From WHSW01 sp963742205 (GTDB lineage Bacteria > Actinomycetota > Thermoleophilia > Solirubrobacterales > 70-9), in NCBI GenBank assembly GCA_963742205.1, contig CAVUKZ010000011.1, positions 1-64,000 of the forward strand: a stretch of 64,000 nt of DNA, written 5' to 3'. Each line of letters starts with the position of its first letter. The stretch's first letter is position 1. Positions 39,212 to 48,115 of the stretch are shown here, piece by piece. The position numbers and the translations under genes are program-made. The notes beneath the pieces are model-generated. The model was not told the DNA's origin and searched no databases. It saw only the letters and a list, made by a program, of their open reading frames with translations.

Positions 39212-40024
39212 GTGCCACTGCGCTGCGTCTACACGGACCTCGATGGAACGCTGCTCGGTCCCCGCGGAGCGCTGTTCCGCGACCCCGAGGGCAACTTCTC
39301 CCTGCGGCAGGCGCGGGCGCTCGAGGCCTGCCACCGGGCCGGGGTCGAGGTCGTGATCATGTCCGGCAGGCGCGAGGACACGGTGCGCTCCGACGCTCGT
39401 CTGCTCGGCCAGTCCTCCTACATCTACGAGGCCGGGTGCGGGGTCGTGATCGAGGGCGAGCGCACCTACCTCACGGGCGATTGGCAGCCGGGCGACGACG
39501 GCACGCCGGCCGAGCGCCTGGTCGCCGCCGGGATCCCGGACCTGCTGTTCGCGCGCTTTCCCGAGCGCCTGGAGTGGCATACGCCGTGGCACACCGGCCG
39601 CGTCCTCTCACTGCTGATGCGGGGCAAGGTCGACGTGGGCGAGGCGAACGAACTGCTGCGCGAACAGGGGCACGATGACCTCCGATTCCTCGACAACGGC
39701 GCGATCGGACGCCCGATGGAGGGCATCGAGGGGCCCGCGCACGCCTACCACCTCGTCCCGGGCGGAGCGAGCAAGGCCAAGGGCGTGGCATTTCACCGGC
39801 GCGCGCGCGGCTACGCACCCGACGAGTGCATCGCGGTGGGCGACTCGATCGAGGACCTGGAGACGGCCGAGGCAGTGGGTCGCTTCTTCTGCGTCGCCAA
39901 CGGGCCGACGCGCGACGGAGCGCTTCGCGACGCGCTCTCGCGATACCCGAACGTGAGCGTGACCGAGGCCGCCATGGGCGACGGCTTCTACGAGGCTGTG
40001 GTGTCGACCCTCGCGATGCGCTGA
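39212..40024 (+). CDS. HAD-family (Cof/MPGP-type) phosphatase
   Basis: 270 residues. Nucleophile motif YTDLDGTLLG at residues 7-16, MSGRRE (motif II), GGASKAKGVAFHRRARGYAPDECIAVGDSIEDLETAEAVG (motifs III-IV, read across two segments). The C2-type cap between them (IYEAGCGVVIEGERTYL) resembles mannosyl-3-phosphoglycerate phosphatases, but the substrate is not settled. Start GTG at 39212. Confidence 0.82.
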   Translation: MPLRCVYTDLDGTLLGPRGALFRDPEGNFSLRQARALEACHRAGVEVVIMSGRREDTVRSDARLLGQSSYIYEAGCGVVIEGERTYLTGDWQPGDDGTPAERLVAAGIPDLLFARFPERLEWHTPWHTGRVLSLLMRGKVDVGEANELLREQGHDDLRFLDNGAIGRPMEGIEGPAHAYHLVPGGASKAKGVAFHRRARGYAPDECIAVGDSIEDLETAEAVGRFFCVANGPTRDGALRDALSRYPNVSVTEAAMGDGFYEAVVSTLAMR

Positions 40025-40050
40025 GGGGCGCCCACTAAAATCAATTTCGA

Positions 40051-40764
40051 ATGGCTCAGGATCACGCGACCGAGGCCGAGGAGGAGTACCTCCAGATCAT
40101 GTACTGGCTGGAGGAGGCGGGGCTCCCGATCACGGGCGCCAACATCGCCCGGGCGATGCAGCTCTCCCCTCCGACCGTGCACGAGATGATCGGGCGGCTC
40201 GAGCGCGACGGCTACGTCAGCCGCAGCGCCGACAAGTCACTGCAGTTCACGGCCGATGGCCGCGACCACGCGCAGGCGATCGTCCGGCGCCACCGGCTGA
40301 TCGAACGCTTCCTCACCGATGTCCTGGGGATTCCCTGGGACGAGGTCCACGAGGAGGCCGAGCGGCTCGAGCACGCGATGTCGCCGGTGCTCGAGGAGCG
40401 GATGCTGGCCGCGATCGGCGATGCCACCACCTGCCCGCACGGCCACCCGCTGGTGGAGGGCGCGCGTGAGCGCGGGGCGCTCCTCGCCGACGTCGCCCCG
40501 GGGGCCGAGGTCCACGTGCTGCGGTTCGAGAACGAGGCCGAGGAGCTTCTGCACTACCTGAAGCAGTCCGGCCTGCATCCCGGCCTCGACGGGACCCTCG
40601 AGACCTCGGGCGACGACGAGGTCGTGGTCGTCTCTGACGACGGCAGGCACGCGGTCTCGCGCAGCGTCGCCGAAACCGTCTCCGTGCGCGCCGAGCCGGC
40701 GCCGGATCCTCGGGCGCCGCTGCCCGAGGCCCTGGTTTTGTCCAGCGACCGTTACGGCCGCTGA
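40051..40764 (+). CDS. DtxR/IdeR/MntR-family metal-dependent repressor
   Basis: 237 residues. Winged helix: EEYLQIMYWLEEAGLPITGANIARAMQLSPPTVHEMIGRLERDGYV (read in parts), dimerisation helices with the metal-ligand region HRLIERFLTDVLGIPWDEVHEEAERLEHAMSP and CPHGHPL, then a C-terminal SH3-like domain. The DtxR metal residues (His, Glu, Cys/Met near 100-105) are of the CPHGHP type, so iron or manganese is likely. TAAAAT at 40036-40041 lies only nine bases before ATG and no Shine-Dalgarno is seen, suggesting leaderless translation. Confidence 0.9.
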   Translation: MAQDHATEAEEEYLQIMYWLEEAGLPITGANIARAMQLSPPTVHEMIGRLERDGYVSRSADKSLQFTADGRDHAQAIVRRHRLIERFLTDVLGIPWDEVHEEAERLEHAMSPVLEERMLAAIGDATTCPHGHPLVEGARERGALLADVAPGAEVHVLRFENEAEELLHYLKQSGLHPGLDGTLETSGDDEVVVVSDDGRHAVSRSVAETVSVRAEPAPDPRAPLPEALVLSSDRYGR

Positions 40765-40776
40765 TCCCGGCCGCCG

Positions 40777-41001
40777 CTAGGCGGCGTCGCTCGCGCGATC
40801 GGAGTCCGGCGAGCCGCAGATCTGGCGCAGCCTGCGGTAGAGGGCCTGGTCCTGAGGGCGGAGCCTGAACTCGCGCCGGCGGACGTTGGCCTCGTGCTCA
40901 CGGACCGCGGCGGCGAGAGCTGCGAACCGGCGCTCGGCCAGATTCCGCTCGCTGACCGGGTCGAGCTTTCGGGTTCCCTCGATGATCTGAACCGGGCTCA
41001 T
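40777..41001 (-). CDS. Small basic protein, 74 aa
   Basis: MSPVQIIEGTRKLDPVSERNL, then AALAAAVREHEANVRRREFRLRPQDQALYRRLRQI. A helical, Arg/Glu-rich protein with no signal peptide. A strong ribosome site GAGGAGG lies ahead of ATG 41001. I do not recognise the family. It stands downstream of the aminotransferase terminator hairpin and converges on dtxR. Confidence 0.6.
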   Translation of the reverse strand: MSPVQIIEGTRKLDPVSERNLAERRFAALAAAVREHEANVRRREFRLRPQDQALYRRLRQICGSPDSDRASDAA

Positions 41002-41084
41002 TCACCACCTCCTCGTCGTTGTCCACGGCAGCGTGACCGTCTCGATCCTGCACTTTGGTCACTCCTGGTAAACGCGACCTTAGC

Positions 41085-41111
41085 ATTTCCCCACAAGATT
41101 GGTGGGGAAAT
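41085..41111 (-). terminator. Terminator hairpin after the aminotransferase gene
   Basis: ATTTCCCCAC-AAGATTG-GTGGGGAAAT, a perfect 10-bp stem with a 7-nt loop, starting five bases past the aminotransferase stop on the minus strand. It is conspicuously A/T-rich at the base for this genome. It also lies in the upstream region of the 74-aa gene, so an operator role is the alternative. Confidence 0.65.
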
Positions 41112-41115
41112 AGTT

Positions 41116-42222
41116 TCAGGCGGGACTGGCGGTGCGCAACTGAGCCAGGGCCCGGGCGATCCGCGCGACGCCCTCGGCGACGCGATCGGCGGGAACGCTC
41201 GCGAACGACAGCCGCAGGCTGGACTCGCCGCCGGCGAGCATGAAGTCGGGGCCGGCCACGAAGGCGACGCCCTCGTCGCGCGCGGCCTCGAGGAGCGCCG
41301 GCGTGTTGACCCCCGGCTCGAGGTCGAGCCAGAGGAAGTAGCCGCCGCCCGGGATCACGAACTCCGCCTCAGGGATCTGGTCGCGAAGGGCGGCGACCAG
41401 CGCGTCGCGACGCTCGGCCAGGGCGCCGTTGACGACCTCGATGTTGCGGGCCAGGGCGCCGGAGCGGCAGAGCTCGAGCACCACCGACTCGGCGAGCATG
41501 TTCGGCGAGATGTAGTGCTCGGAGCCGCGCTTGGCCAGCGTCTTGATCTGCTCGGCCGGGCCTGCGAGATACCCGACCCGCACGCCGGGGCTGACCGTCT
41601 TGGAGAACGAGGAGGCGTGGATCACGTGCCCCGAGTCGTCGGTGGAGAGCATCGTCGGCGGCAGCTCGGCGTCTCCGAACTTGATCAGTCGGTACGGGTC
41701 GTCCTCGAAGATCCAGAAGTCGTGCTCGGCGGCGAGCTCCACGATGCGGTCGCGCTTGGCCGCCGAGAGGGTGCACCCGGCGGGGTTGTGGAAGTTGGGG
41801 ATGACGTGCGCGAGCTTCACCGGCCCAGCGGCGAGGGCGGCCTCGAACGCCTCGAGCTCGAGCCCGTCGGCCTCGAGCGGCACCGGGACGAGCTCGGCGC
41901 CGCTGCGCCCGAGGAGGAGCAGCGTGCGGTCGTACGACGGCTGCTCCACGAGCACCCGGTCGCCGGGCTCGATCATGTACCGGAAGAGCAGCGCGGCCGC
42001 CTCCATCGAGCCGTTGGTGACCATCACCTGGCTCGGGTCGATCCCGTGCAGCTCGGTGGCGATCCACTCGCAGAGATCCGGATGGCCGATCCCGGTCCCG
42101 TAGGAGAGCGCCCGCTCCCAGTCGTCGGCGAGCGCCGTGGCCGCGGCCTCACGGACCGCGTCGGCGGGGAGGATGTCGGCGCTCGGGGCGCCGCGAGCGA
42201 AGCTGATCACGTCGGCGGCCAC
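41116..42222 (-). CDS. PLP-dependent class I/II aminotransferase (2-aminoadipate/valine-pyruvate type)
   Basis: 368 residues. Fold-type I markers: ALSYGTGIGHPDLCEWIA, VTNGSMEAAALLFR, PSYDRTLLLL, HVIPNFHNPAGCTLS, FEDDPYRLIKFG, and the PLP lysine in HASSFSKTVSPGVRVGY. GGGYFLWLDL binds the substrate carboxylate region. The family is that of LysN and MocR C-terminal domains; no HTH is attached here. Start GTG at 42222, matching VISFARGAPSADILP at the N-terminus. Confidence 0.88.
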   Translation of the reverse strand: MAADVISFARGAPSADILPADAVREAAATALADDWERALSYGTGIGHPDLCEWIATELHGIDPSQVMVTNGSMEAAALLFRYMIEPGDRVLVEQPSYDRTLLLLGRSGAELVPVPLEADGLELEAFEAALAAGPVKLAHVIPNFHNPAGCTLSAAKRDRIVELAAEHDFWIFEDDPYRLIKFGDAELPPTMLSTDDSGHVIHASSFSKTVSPGVRVGYLAGPAEQIKTLAKRGSEHYISPNMLAESVVLELCRSGALARNIEVVNGALAERRDALVAALRDQIPEAEFVIPGGGYFLWLDLEPGVNTPALLEAARDEGVAFVAGPDFMLAGGESSLRLSFASVPADRVAEGVARIARALAQLRTASPA

Positions 42223-42261
42223 GCGGCGACGATAGCAACGTAGGATCGCTCGATCGATGCC

Positions 42262-42654
42262 CTGGAGCGCATCAGACGCGGCCTGGAGCTGTTCAATCGG
42301 GGCGAATACGAGGCCTCCCTCGACACGCTGCCCGAGGACATCGAATGGGACACGTCGGCGGCCGTCCCTGACGGCGACCTCTACCGCGGGCGCGCGGAGG
42401 TGCTGGCCCTGTGGCGCGAGCTCCCGAATCGCTGGGATGACTTCCGGATCGAGCCCGAGCGCTGGATCGAGAGCGACGGCGTCGTGCTCATGCTCGGCCG
42501 CCTGATCGCGCGCGGAGTGGGTAGCGGCGTGCCGGTCCGCGACACGTGGGACCAGGTGTGGCGGGTCGAGGGCGAGATGCCGAACCGGTGTGAGAACCAC
42601 ACCAATCGCGGGCGCGCGTGGCGCGCGGCCGGGCTCGAGCCGGAGGGGTCGTGA
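42262..42654 (+). CDS. SnoaL-like/NTF2-fold protein, start uncertain
   Basis: About 130 residues: ERIRRGLELFNRGEYEASLDTLPEDIEWDTSAAVP (read in pieces), RGRAEVLALWRELPN, VLMLGRLIARGVGSG. It resembles the SnoaL gene at 17744. No ATG/GTG/TTG lies in frame before the conserved part; a TAG sits seven codons upstream. CTG at 42262 is a candidate, or the ATG at 42257 was the original start and a 1-nt indel separates it. The stop overlaps the suhB GTG start (GTGA). Confidence 0.65.
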   Translation: MERIRRGLELFNRGEYEASLDTLPEDIEWDTSAAVPDGDLYRGRAEVLALWRELPNRWDDFRIEPERWIESDGVVLMLGRLIARGVGSGVPVRDTWDQVWRVEGEMPNRCENHTNRGRAWRAAGLEPEGS

Positions 42655-43412
42655 CCGAGCTCGCCCCCCTGCTGGAGCTCGCGAGCGACCTCGCTGCCGA
42701 GGCCGCCGGGCTCTCGCTCGAGCGGCTGGGTCACGAGCGCTCACGGGTGCGGACCAAGTCGTCGGCCACCGACATGGTCTCCGAGGTCGACGAGGCGTGC
42801 GAGCGGCTGATCGTCGCGGGCATCGAGCGGGCGCGGCCCGGTGACGGGATCCTCTCGGAGGAGGGGGCGAGCGCCGAGACCACAACGGGCGTGCGCTGGG
42901 TGATCGACCCGATCGACGGGACCACCAACTACCTCTACGGCCACCCCGGGTACGCGATCTCGATCGCCGCCGAGGTCGACGGGGAGACCGCCGTGGGGGT
43001 CGTGCACGACCCGATCCACGGCGAGCGCTTTGCCGCGACCCGCGGTGGTGAGGCGACGCGCAACGGCACGCCGATCCGGGTCTCGGAGGAGACGGACCTC
43101 GGCTCGGCGCTGATCGCGACCGGCTTTGCCTACACCGCGCCCGAGCGGGTCGCCCAGGCGGAGTTGCTCGTGCGGGTGATCGGCTCGATCCGCGACATCC
43201 GCCGCATGGGCGCCGCCGCGGTCGACCTCTGCTCGGTGGCCTGCGGCCGCGTCGACGGTTACTACGAGCGCGGCCTCAACAGCTGGGACCTGGCCGCGGG
43301 TGCGCTGATCGCCCGCACGGCCGGCGCGACGGTGGGCGAGCTCGATGACGGCACGGTGGTGGTCGCGCCGCCCGCGTTGTACGAGCCGCTGCGGGCAGCG
43401 CTGGGCGGCTAG
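42651..43412 (+). CDS. suhB: Inositol-1-monophosphatase family protein
   Basis: 253 residues. Li-sensitive, Mg-dependent phosphatase fold: DMVSEVDEACERLI, GILSEEGAS (Glu ligand), the signature WVIDPIDGTTNYLYG, and the C-terminal GLNSWDLAAGALIARTAGA motif. Acts on inositol phosphate or related sugars (histidinol phosphate is an alternative in actinobacteria). Start GTG 42651 couples to the SnoaL-like gene. The stop shares CTAG (43409-43412) with the convergent sucD. Confidence 0.92.
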   Translation: MTELAPLLELASDLAAEAAGLSLERLGHERSRVRTKSSATDMVSEVDEACERLIVAGIERARPGDGILSEEGASAETTTGVRWVIDPIDGTTNYLYGHPGYAISIAAEVDGETAVGVVHDPIHGERFAATRGGEATRNGTPIRVSEETDLGSALIATGFAYTAPERVAQAELLVRVIGSIRDIRRMGAAAVDLCSVACGRVDGYYERGLNSWDLAAGALIARTAGATVGELDDGTVVVAPPALYEPLRAALGG

Positions 43413-44284
43413 CTCGCGCGCAGGACCTCGACCGCGATCTGCGCGGCCTCGGTCGGGCTCTTGCCGACGCGTACGCCCTTGGCCTCGAGCGCGCGCTTCT
43501 TCGCGTCCGCGGTGCCTGAGGAGCCGGAGATGATCGCCCCGGCGTGGCCCATCTGCTTGCCCGGCGGGGCCGTGAAGCCCGCGATGTAGGCGACGACGGG
43601 CTTCGACATGGATTCGGCGATGTACTCGGCGGCCCGCTCCTCGGCGTCGCCACCGATCTCGCCGACCATCACGACCAGCTCGGTCTCGGGGTCGTTTTCG
43701 TACAGCTCCAGCACGTCGATGAAGTCGGAGCCGATGATCGGATCGCCGCCGATCCCGACGATCGACGAGTTGCCGACCCCGGCCTGCTTGAGCTCGTTGC
43801 CGATCTGGTACGTCAGCGTGCCCGACTTCGAGACGACGCCGATCGGCCCCCGGTCGAAGAACTGCGCCGGAATGATCCCGACGTTCGCCTTGCCCGGCGA
43901 GAGCACCCCCGGGCAATTGGGCCCGACGAGTCGCGTCCCGGCCTCCTGCGCCCGCCAGTAGACGCGCATCATGTCGAGCACCGGGATCCCCTCGGTGATC
44001 GCGATGACCGTCTCCACTCCGGCGTCGATCGCCTCCGTGATCGACGCGGCCGCGAACCGCGCCGGGACGAAGATCATCGAGGTGTTCGCCCCGCGCTCGT
44101 CGACCGCCTCCTTGATCGAGTCGAACACCGGCACCCCGCCGATGTCCTGGCCGCCCTTGCCGGGAGTGACGCCGGCGACGAGGTCGGTGCCGTAGTCGAG
44201 GTTGCGCATGCCGTGGAAAGTCCCCTCGCGGCCGGTCAGGCCGCTGATCACCAGCTTTGTGTCCTCGTCGACGAGGATGCTCAT
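43409..44284 (-). CDS. sucD: Succinate-CoA ligase, alpha subunit
   Basis: 291 residues. CoA-binding Rossmann domain (VISGLTGREGTFHGMRNLDYGTDLVAGVTPGKGG read in parts), VGPNCPGVLSPG, SKSGTLTYQIGNEL, GGDPIIGSDFIDVL, and the catalytic histidine in GHAGAIISGSSGTA. With SucB-side partner SucC it makes ATP or GTP from succinyl-CoA in the TCA cycle. Starts inside the sucC stop (ATGA), so subunits are coupled. Confidence 0.97.
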   Translation of the reverse strand: MSILVDEDTKLVISGLTGREGTFHGMRNLDYGTDLVAGVTPGKGGQDIGGVPVFDSIKEAVDERGANTSMIFVPARFAAASITEAIDAGVETVIAITEGIPVLDMMRVYWRAQEAGTRLVGPNCPGVLSPGKANVGIIPAQFFDRGPIGVVSKSGTLTYQIGNELKQAGVGNSSIVGIGGDPIIGSDFIDVLELYENDPETELVVMVGEIGGDAEERAAEYIAESMSKPVVAYIAGFTAPPGKQMGHAGAIISGSSGTADAKKRALEAKGVRVGKSPTEAAQIAVEVLRAS

Positions 44285-45429
44285 GAAGGGCCGCCGGCCA
44301 GTTCGACGACCGTCTTCGCCGCGCCGAGCATCGTCTGCTCGACGTGCAGGTTGCCGAGCTCGGCCTCGGCGAGGATCCCGAGGCCCTCGGCCGAGTTGGT
44401 GCCGTCGAGGCGGACGACGAGCGGCGCCGTGATGTCGATCCGTCGCGAGGCCTCGATGATCCCCTTGGCGATCTCGTCGCACCGGGTGATGCCGCCAAAG
44501 ATGTTGAACAGGATCGCGTTGACGTTGCGATCCGAGGTGATCACCTCGAGCGCATCGACGATCGCGTCGGCCTTCGAGCCGCCGCCCGCGTCGAGGAAGT
44601 TGGCCGGCTTGCCGCCGGCCTGAGCGACGACGTCGAGCGTCGACATGCAGAGCCCGGCGCCGTTGCCGAGGATGCCGATGTTGCCGCCGAGCTTCACGTA
44701 CGTGAGGCCCTTCTCCTTGGCCATCGCCTCCTGCGGGTCCTCGGCCGATCGGTCGGAGAGCTCGGCGAGCTCCGGGTGGCGGAAGAGCGCGTTGCCGTCG
44801 ATCGTCGCCTTCGAGTCGAGCGCCACCACGCGCCGGTCGTTGGTGACGATCAGCGGGTTGATCTCCAGGAGGGTCGCGTCCTCGGCGTCGACGACCTTCG
44901 CCAGTTCGACCAGCAGCTCCGCGACCTGGTCGGTGACGTCCTCGTCGATGCCGGCGTCGACGGCGAGCTCCTGGGCGAGCTCGGAGGTCATCCCGCGAAC
45001 CGGGTCGATGTGGCGGCGCACCAGGGCGTCGGGGTCGGCCGCGGCGACCTCCTCGACCTCCATCCCGCCCATCCGCGAGACGATCGCCAGAAGCCGCTTG
45101 TCCGAGCGGTCGAGGATGATCGAGGCGTAGTACTCGGCGGCGATCTCCGAGGCCTGCTCGACCCAGACATCGTGGACGGTGAAGCCGCGGATGTCCATCC
45201 CGAGGATCGCCTCAGCATGGGCCCGTGCCTCGGTCTCGTCCTTGGCGACCTTGATCCCGCCGGCCTTCCCGCGACCGCCGATCGCGACCTGCGCCTTGAC
45301 CACGCAGGGGTACCCGATCTCGTTCGCGGCGGCGACCGCATCGTCGACGGTGGCCGCGTGCCGACCCTCCGGCACGGGCACGCCGTGCTTCGCGAACAGC
45401 TGCTTGCCCTGATACTCGAGTAGATCCAT
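44281..45429 (-). CDS. sucC: Succinate-CoA ligase, beta subunit
   Basis: 382 residues. ATP-grasp domain opening MDLLEYQGKQLFAKHGVPVPEG, VVKAQVAIGGRGKAGGIKVA for nucleotide binding, LLEINPLIVTNDRRVVALDSKA for metal, and the C-terminal flavodoxin-like domain (YVKLGGNIGILGNGAGLCMSTLD read in parts, NIFGGITRCDEIA). First gene of sucCD. It is divergent from the HAD gene 57 nt away. Confidence 0.97.
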   Translation of the reverse strand: MDLLEYQGKQLFAKHGVPVPEGRHAATVDDAVAAANEIGYPCVVKAQVAIGGRGKAGGIKVAKDETEARAHAEAILGMDIRGFTVHDVWVEQASEIAAEYYASIILDRSDKRLLAIVSRMGGMEVEEVAAADPDALVRRHIDPVRGMTSELAQELAVDAGIDEDVTDQVAELLVELAKVVDAEDATLLEINPLIVTNDRRVVALDSKATIDGNALFRHPELAELSDRSAEDPQEAMAKEKGLTYVKLGGNIGILGNGAGLCMSTLDVVAQAGGKPANFLDAGGGSKADAIVDALEVITSDRNVNAILFNIFGGITRCDEIAKGIIEASRRIDITAPLVVRLDGTNSAEGLGILAEAELGNLHVEQTMLGAAKTVVELAGGPS

Positions 45430-45486
45430 TTTGTGCGTCGCGCGGAGGCCGCGGCAGAGTATCCGACATAATGCGCGCCCGCCGCC

Positions 45487-46173
45487 ATGGCACTTCCAAA
45501 GCTCAAAGACATCAAGTGGGTCACCACCGATTGCTACGGCACGCTGATCGATTGGGAGAAGGGCATCCTCGACGCGTTCGAAAAGGAGGCCAAGCGCGAC
45601 GGCTTCTCGTTCGACGCGCAGAAGTTCATCGACCGCTTCCTCGAGGTGCAGGCCGAGATCATGAGCGGCTCCTACGAGCTGTACGCGGAGGTGCTGCGGC
45701 GCGCCGCGGTCAAGGTCGCCGGTGAGATCGGCTGGGAGCTGGAGCCCTCGCGAGCGCAGTTCCTGCCCGACAGCGTCGCCCGCTGGTTGCCGTTCCGGGA
45801 GGCGAACGCGGCCATGGACCGGCTCGGCAAGCGCTACGACGTCGGGATCATCTCCAACATCGACGACAAGCTCCTCGGGGTCTCGCGCCGGCACCTGCGC
45901 ACGGAGCTCGACCTGGTGGTGACCGCGCAGCAGGTGCGCAGCTACAAGCCCGATCCCGCCCACTTCAAGGAGGGCGCGCGCCGGATCGGCGGCAAGAAGG
46001 GCTGGCTCCACATCGCCTGCGGCTACGAGGCCGACGTGGCGCCGTTGCTGAAGATGAACGTGCCGGTGATCTGGGTCAATCGCCACGGCGAGAAGCTCGA
46101 GGGCCGCAAGAAGCCCGACGCGGAGGTGCGCAACTTCCGCGACGCGGCGAAGAAGCTCGGTGCCGGCGGCTGA
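45487..46173 (+). CDS. HAD hydrolase, type-II haloacid dehalogenase-like
   Basis: 228 residues. The Asp nucleophile is in TTDCYGTLIDWEKGI near residue 15, IISNIDDKLLGVS (motif II), SYKPDPAHFKEG (Lys, motif III), and HIACGYEADVAPLLKMNVPVIWVNR (motif IV). The TDCYGTLIDW form is that of L-2-haloacid dehalogenases, but many members are phosphatases. The neighbouring sulfotransferase start overlaps its last codons. Confidence 0.85.
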   Translation: MALPKLKDIKWVTTDCYGTLIDWEKGILDAFEKEAKRDGFSFDAQKFIDRFLEVQAEIMSGSYELYAEVLRRAAVKVAGEIGWELEPSRAQFLPDSVARWLPFREANAAMDRLGKRYDVGIISNIDDKLLGVSRRHLRTELDLVVTAQQVRSYKPDPAHFKEGARRIGGKKGWLHIACGYEADVAPLLKMNVPVIWVNRHGEKLEGRKKPDAEVRNFRDAAKKLGAGG

Positions 46174-47140
46174 ACCCAGCCCGCCTACCTCGCAGACCGA
46201 TCCCGCAGACGACGCGATGGTGGCGCGGGCGCGTGAGCGCTTCGCCGGCGAGCGCAGTCGGCTGGAGCGCCGCCGGCGCCAGGCCGAGCGCCACGGGGCG
46301 CTCCCCAACCTGATCGTCATCGGCGGGCTCAAGTGCGGGACGACGAGCCTGCACCACTACCTCAACCTGCACCCCGAGATCGCGATGTCGCGTCCGAAGG
46401 AGCTCAATTTCTTCGTCGCCGAGCTCAACTGGGACCTGGGCCCGGACTGGTACGCGAGCCATTTCGACCGCGCGGCCCCCGTCCGCGGCGAGACGTCACC
46501 CCACTACACCAACCTGCCGCGGTTCGGCGGCGTCGCCGCCCGCATGCGGGACGTCCTGGGCGCCGAGGCCCGGATCGTCTACATGGTCCGCGACCCGATC
46601 GACCGGATGCTCTCCCACTACCTCCACAACGTGGGCGGCGGATATGAATCGCGGCCGCTGGAGACGGCGCTCGCCAACCCGGACTCGGCTTACGTGGCGC
46701 GCAGCCGTTACGCGATGCAGGCGGAGCCGTACCTCGAGGCCTTTGGCGCCGAGCGCGTGCTGATCGTGACCCGCGAGGAGCTGCGGGACAAACGGCTCGC
46801 GACGATGCAGCGGGCGTTTGAGTTCGCCGGCGTCGACGCAGGCTTTGCCTCACCACAGTTCGAGCGCGAGTGGGAAACCGGCGGCGGCAAGCAGGATGGC
46901 GGCTTTCGGCTCATGGACCGCGCCGTGCGCCTGCCCGGGCTGCGCGCACTCGATCGCAACTTCGACCGCCTGCCCGAGTCGCTGCGCTGGGTGGTCGAGC
47001 GGATCGTCCACGATCCCGACCGAGGCGCCTCGCCGAAGCCGGAATTGCCCGAAGAGCTGCGCGCTCGGCTGCGGGAATTGCTGGCCGGCGACATGGAGCG
47101 CCTCGAGGCGATCGCCGGTCGCGAACTCGGCTATCGGTAG
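46160..47140 (+). CDS. Sulfotransferase-family protein
   Basis: 326 residues. The PAPS 5'-phosphosulfate loop is LIVIGGLKCGTTSLHHYL and the 3'-phosphate site is IVYMVRDPIDRMLSHYLHN, the two defining motifs. HPEIAMSRPKELNFF and TSPHYTNLPRFGGV complete the family. Transfers sulfate from PAPS to a sugar, lipid or other acceptor that cannot be named from sequence. GTG 46160 overlaps the HAD gene by 14 nt; ATG 46217 is a possible later start that still keeps the PAPS loop. Confidence 0.88.
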   Translation: MPAAEPSPPTSQTDPADDAMVARARERFAGERSRLERRRRQAERHGALPNLIVIGGLKCGTTSLHHYLNLHPEIAMSRPKELNFFVAELNWDLGPDWYASHFDRAAPVRGETSPHYTNLPRFGGVAARMRDVLGAEARIVYMVRDPIDRMLSHYLHNVGGGYESRPLETALANPDSAYVARSRYAMQAEPYLEAFGAERVLIVTREELRDKRLATMQRAFEFAGVDAGFASPQFEREWETGGGKQDGGFRLMDRAVRLPGLRALDRNFDRLPESLRWVVERIVHDPDRGASPKPELPEELRARLRELLAGDMERLEAIAGRELGYR

Positions 47141-47211
47141 CGCTCGTGGCACCTGTATGATCGTTTCTTACCTATAGAACAGCGTGTCTCTAGATGGGGG
47201 GAGCAACGCGA

Positions 47212-47982
47212 ATGCCCAAGCAGCGGCGCGGGACGCGAAAGCCCCGCGGGAATGCGAATCGAACCGCGGACACCTCCCCGGGTTCCGGTGGCTCAAAGTC
47301 GGCCTCGCGCGCCAAGTCGCGCCAGGCACGGCGGCTGCCCGCGGGTCGCCACGGGCTCTCGCGCGAGGACGTCACCAACTCGCAGCGCCAGCGGCTCCTG
47401 GAGGCGATGGCGGTCGTCTGCGCCCGCCGCAGCTACGCCGCGACCACCATCGCCGAGGTGGTGGAGAGCGCTGGCGTGTCGCGGGCGACGTTCTACGAGC
47501 TCTTCCACGACAAGGAGGACTGCTTCGTCGCCACGATGGACGACTGGATTCGCATGCTGGCGGCCGCGATCCAGCCGGTCGTCTACGCCGAACGCGACGG
47601 CAGGGGATGGCCCGGCAAGCTGCGCGACGTGATCGCGGCGCTGCTCGACTTCATCGCCGAGAAGCCCGAGCACGCGACGGCGGCGATCGTCGAGGCGCTG
47701 GCCGCCGGCGACCGCGCCTATGAGCGCTATAGCGCCGCCGCGCACCTGCTCGTCTCGCAGCTCGATCAGGGCCGTGCGTTCATGCAGGAGGGCCCGAGCC
47801 CGCCATCCGGCACCGCGCGGGCGATCGTCGGCGGCGGCGAGTCGCTGATCGTTGCCGAGCTCGGCAACGGCCGTGCCGACCGGGTGCCGGAGCTGCTTTC
47901 GGACATCCTCTACTTCGCGCTGACCCCGTACGTGGGCCAGGAAGTCGCGCTCGAGCACGCGCTCGCCTCCGCCGAGGGCTGA
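47212..47982 (+). CDS. TetR-family regulator 1 of 3
   Basis: 256 residues. A long basic N-terminal tail (MPKQRRGTRKPRGNANR, then Ser/Lys/Arg-rich) precedes RLPAGRHGLSREDVTNSQRQRLLEAM and the HTH TTIAEVVESAGVSRATFYELFHDKEDCF. ATG 47212 has GGGGGGAG at a good distance; ATG 47194 lies before that site. The C-terminal ligand/dimer domain is helical and divergent. Same N-terminal arm as the next two regulators. Confidence 0.9.
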   Translation: MPKQRRGTRKPRGNANRTADTSPGSGGSKSASRAKSRQARRLPAGRHGLSREDVTNSQRQRLLEAMAVVCARRSYAATTIAEVVESAGVSRATFYELFHDKEDCFVATMDDWIRMLAAAIQPVVYAERDGRGWPGKLRDVIAALLDFIAEKPEHATAAIVEALAAGDRAYERYSAAAHLLVSQLDQGRAFMQEGPSPPSGTARAIVGGGESLIVAELGNGRADRVPELLSDILYFALTPYVGQEVALEHALASAEG

Positions 47983-48115
47983 GCACCCCCCCGATTTCAC
48001 GTAATTGGCCGTTTAGGCCGAGCGGCCTTCGGGACCTCCCTTGACACCCTCCGCTATCATAAATAAAGCAGTTTTTGGACCCTTTCCCGACGCCCTTCCC
48101 ACCCTAGAAGAGACG

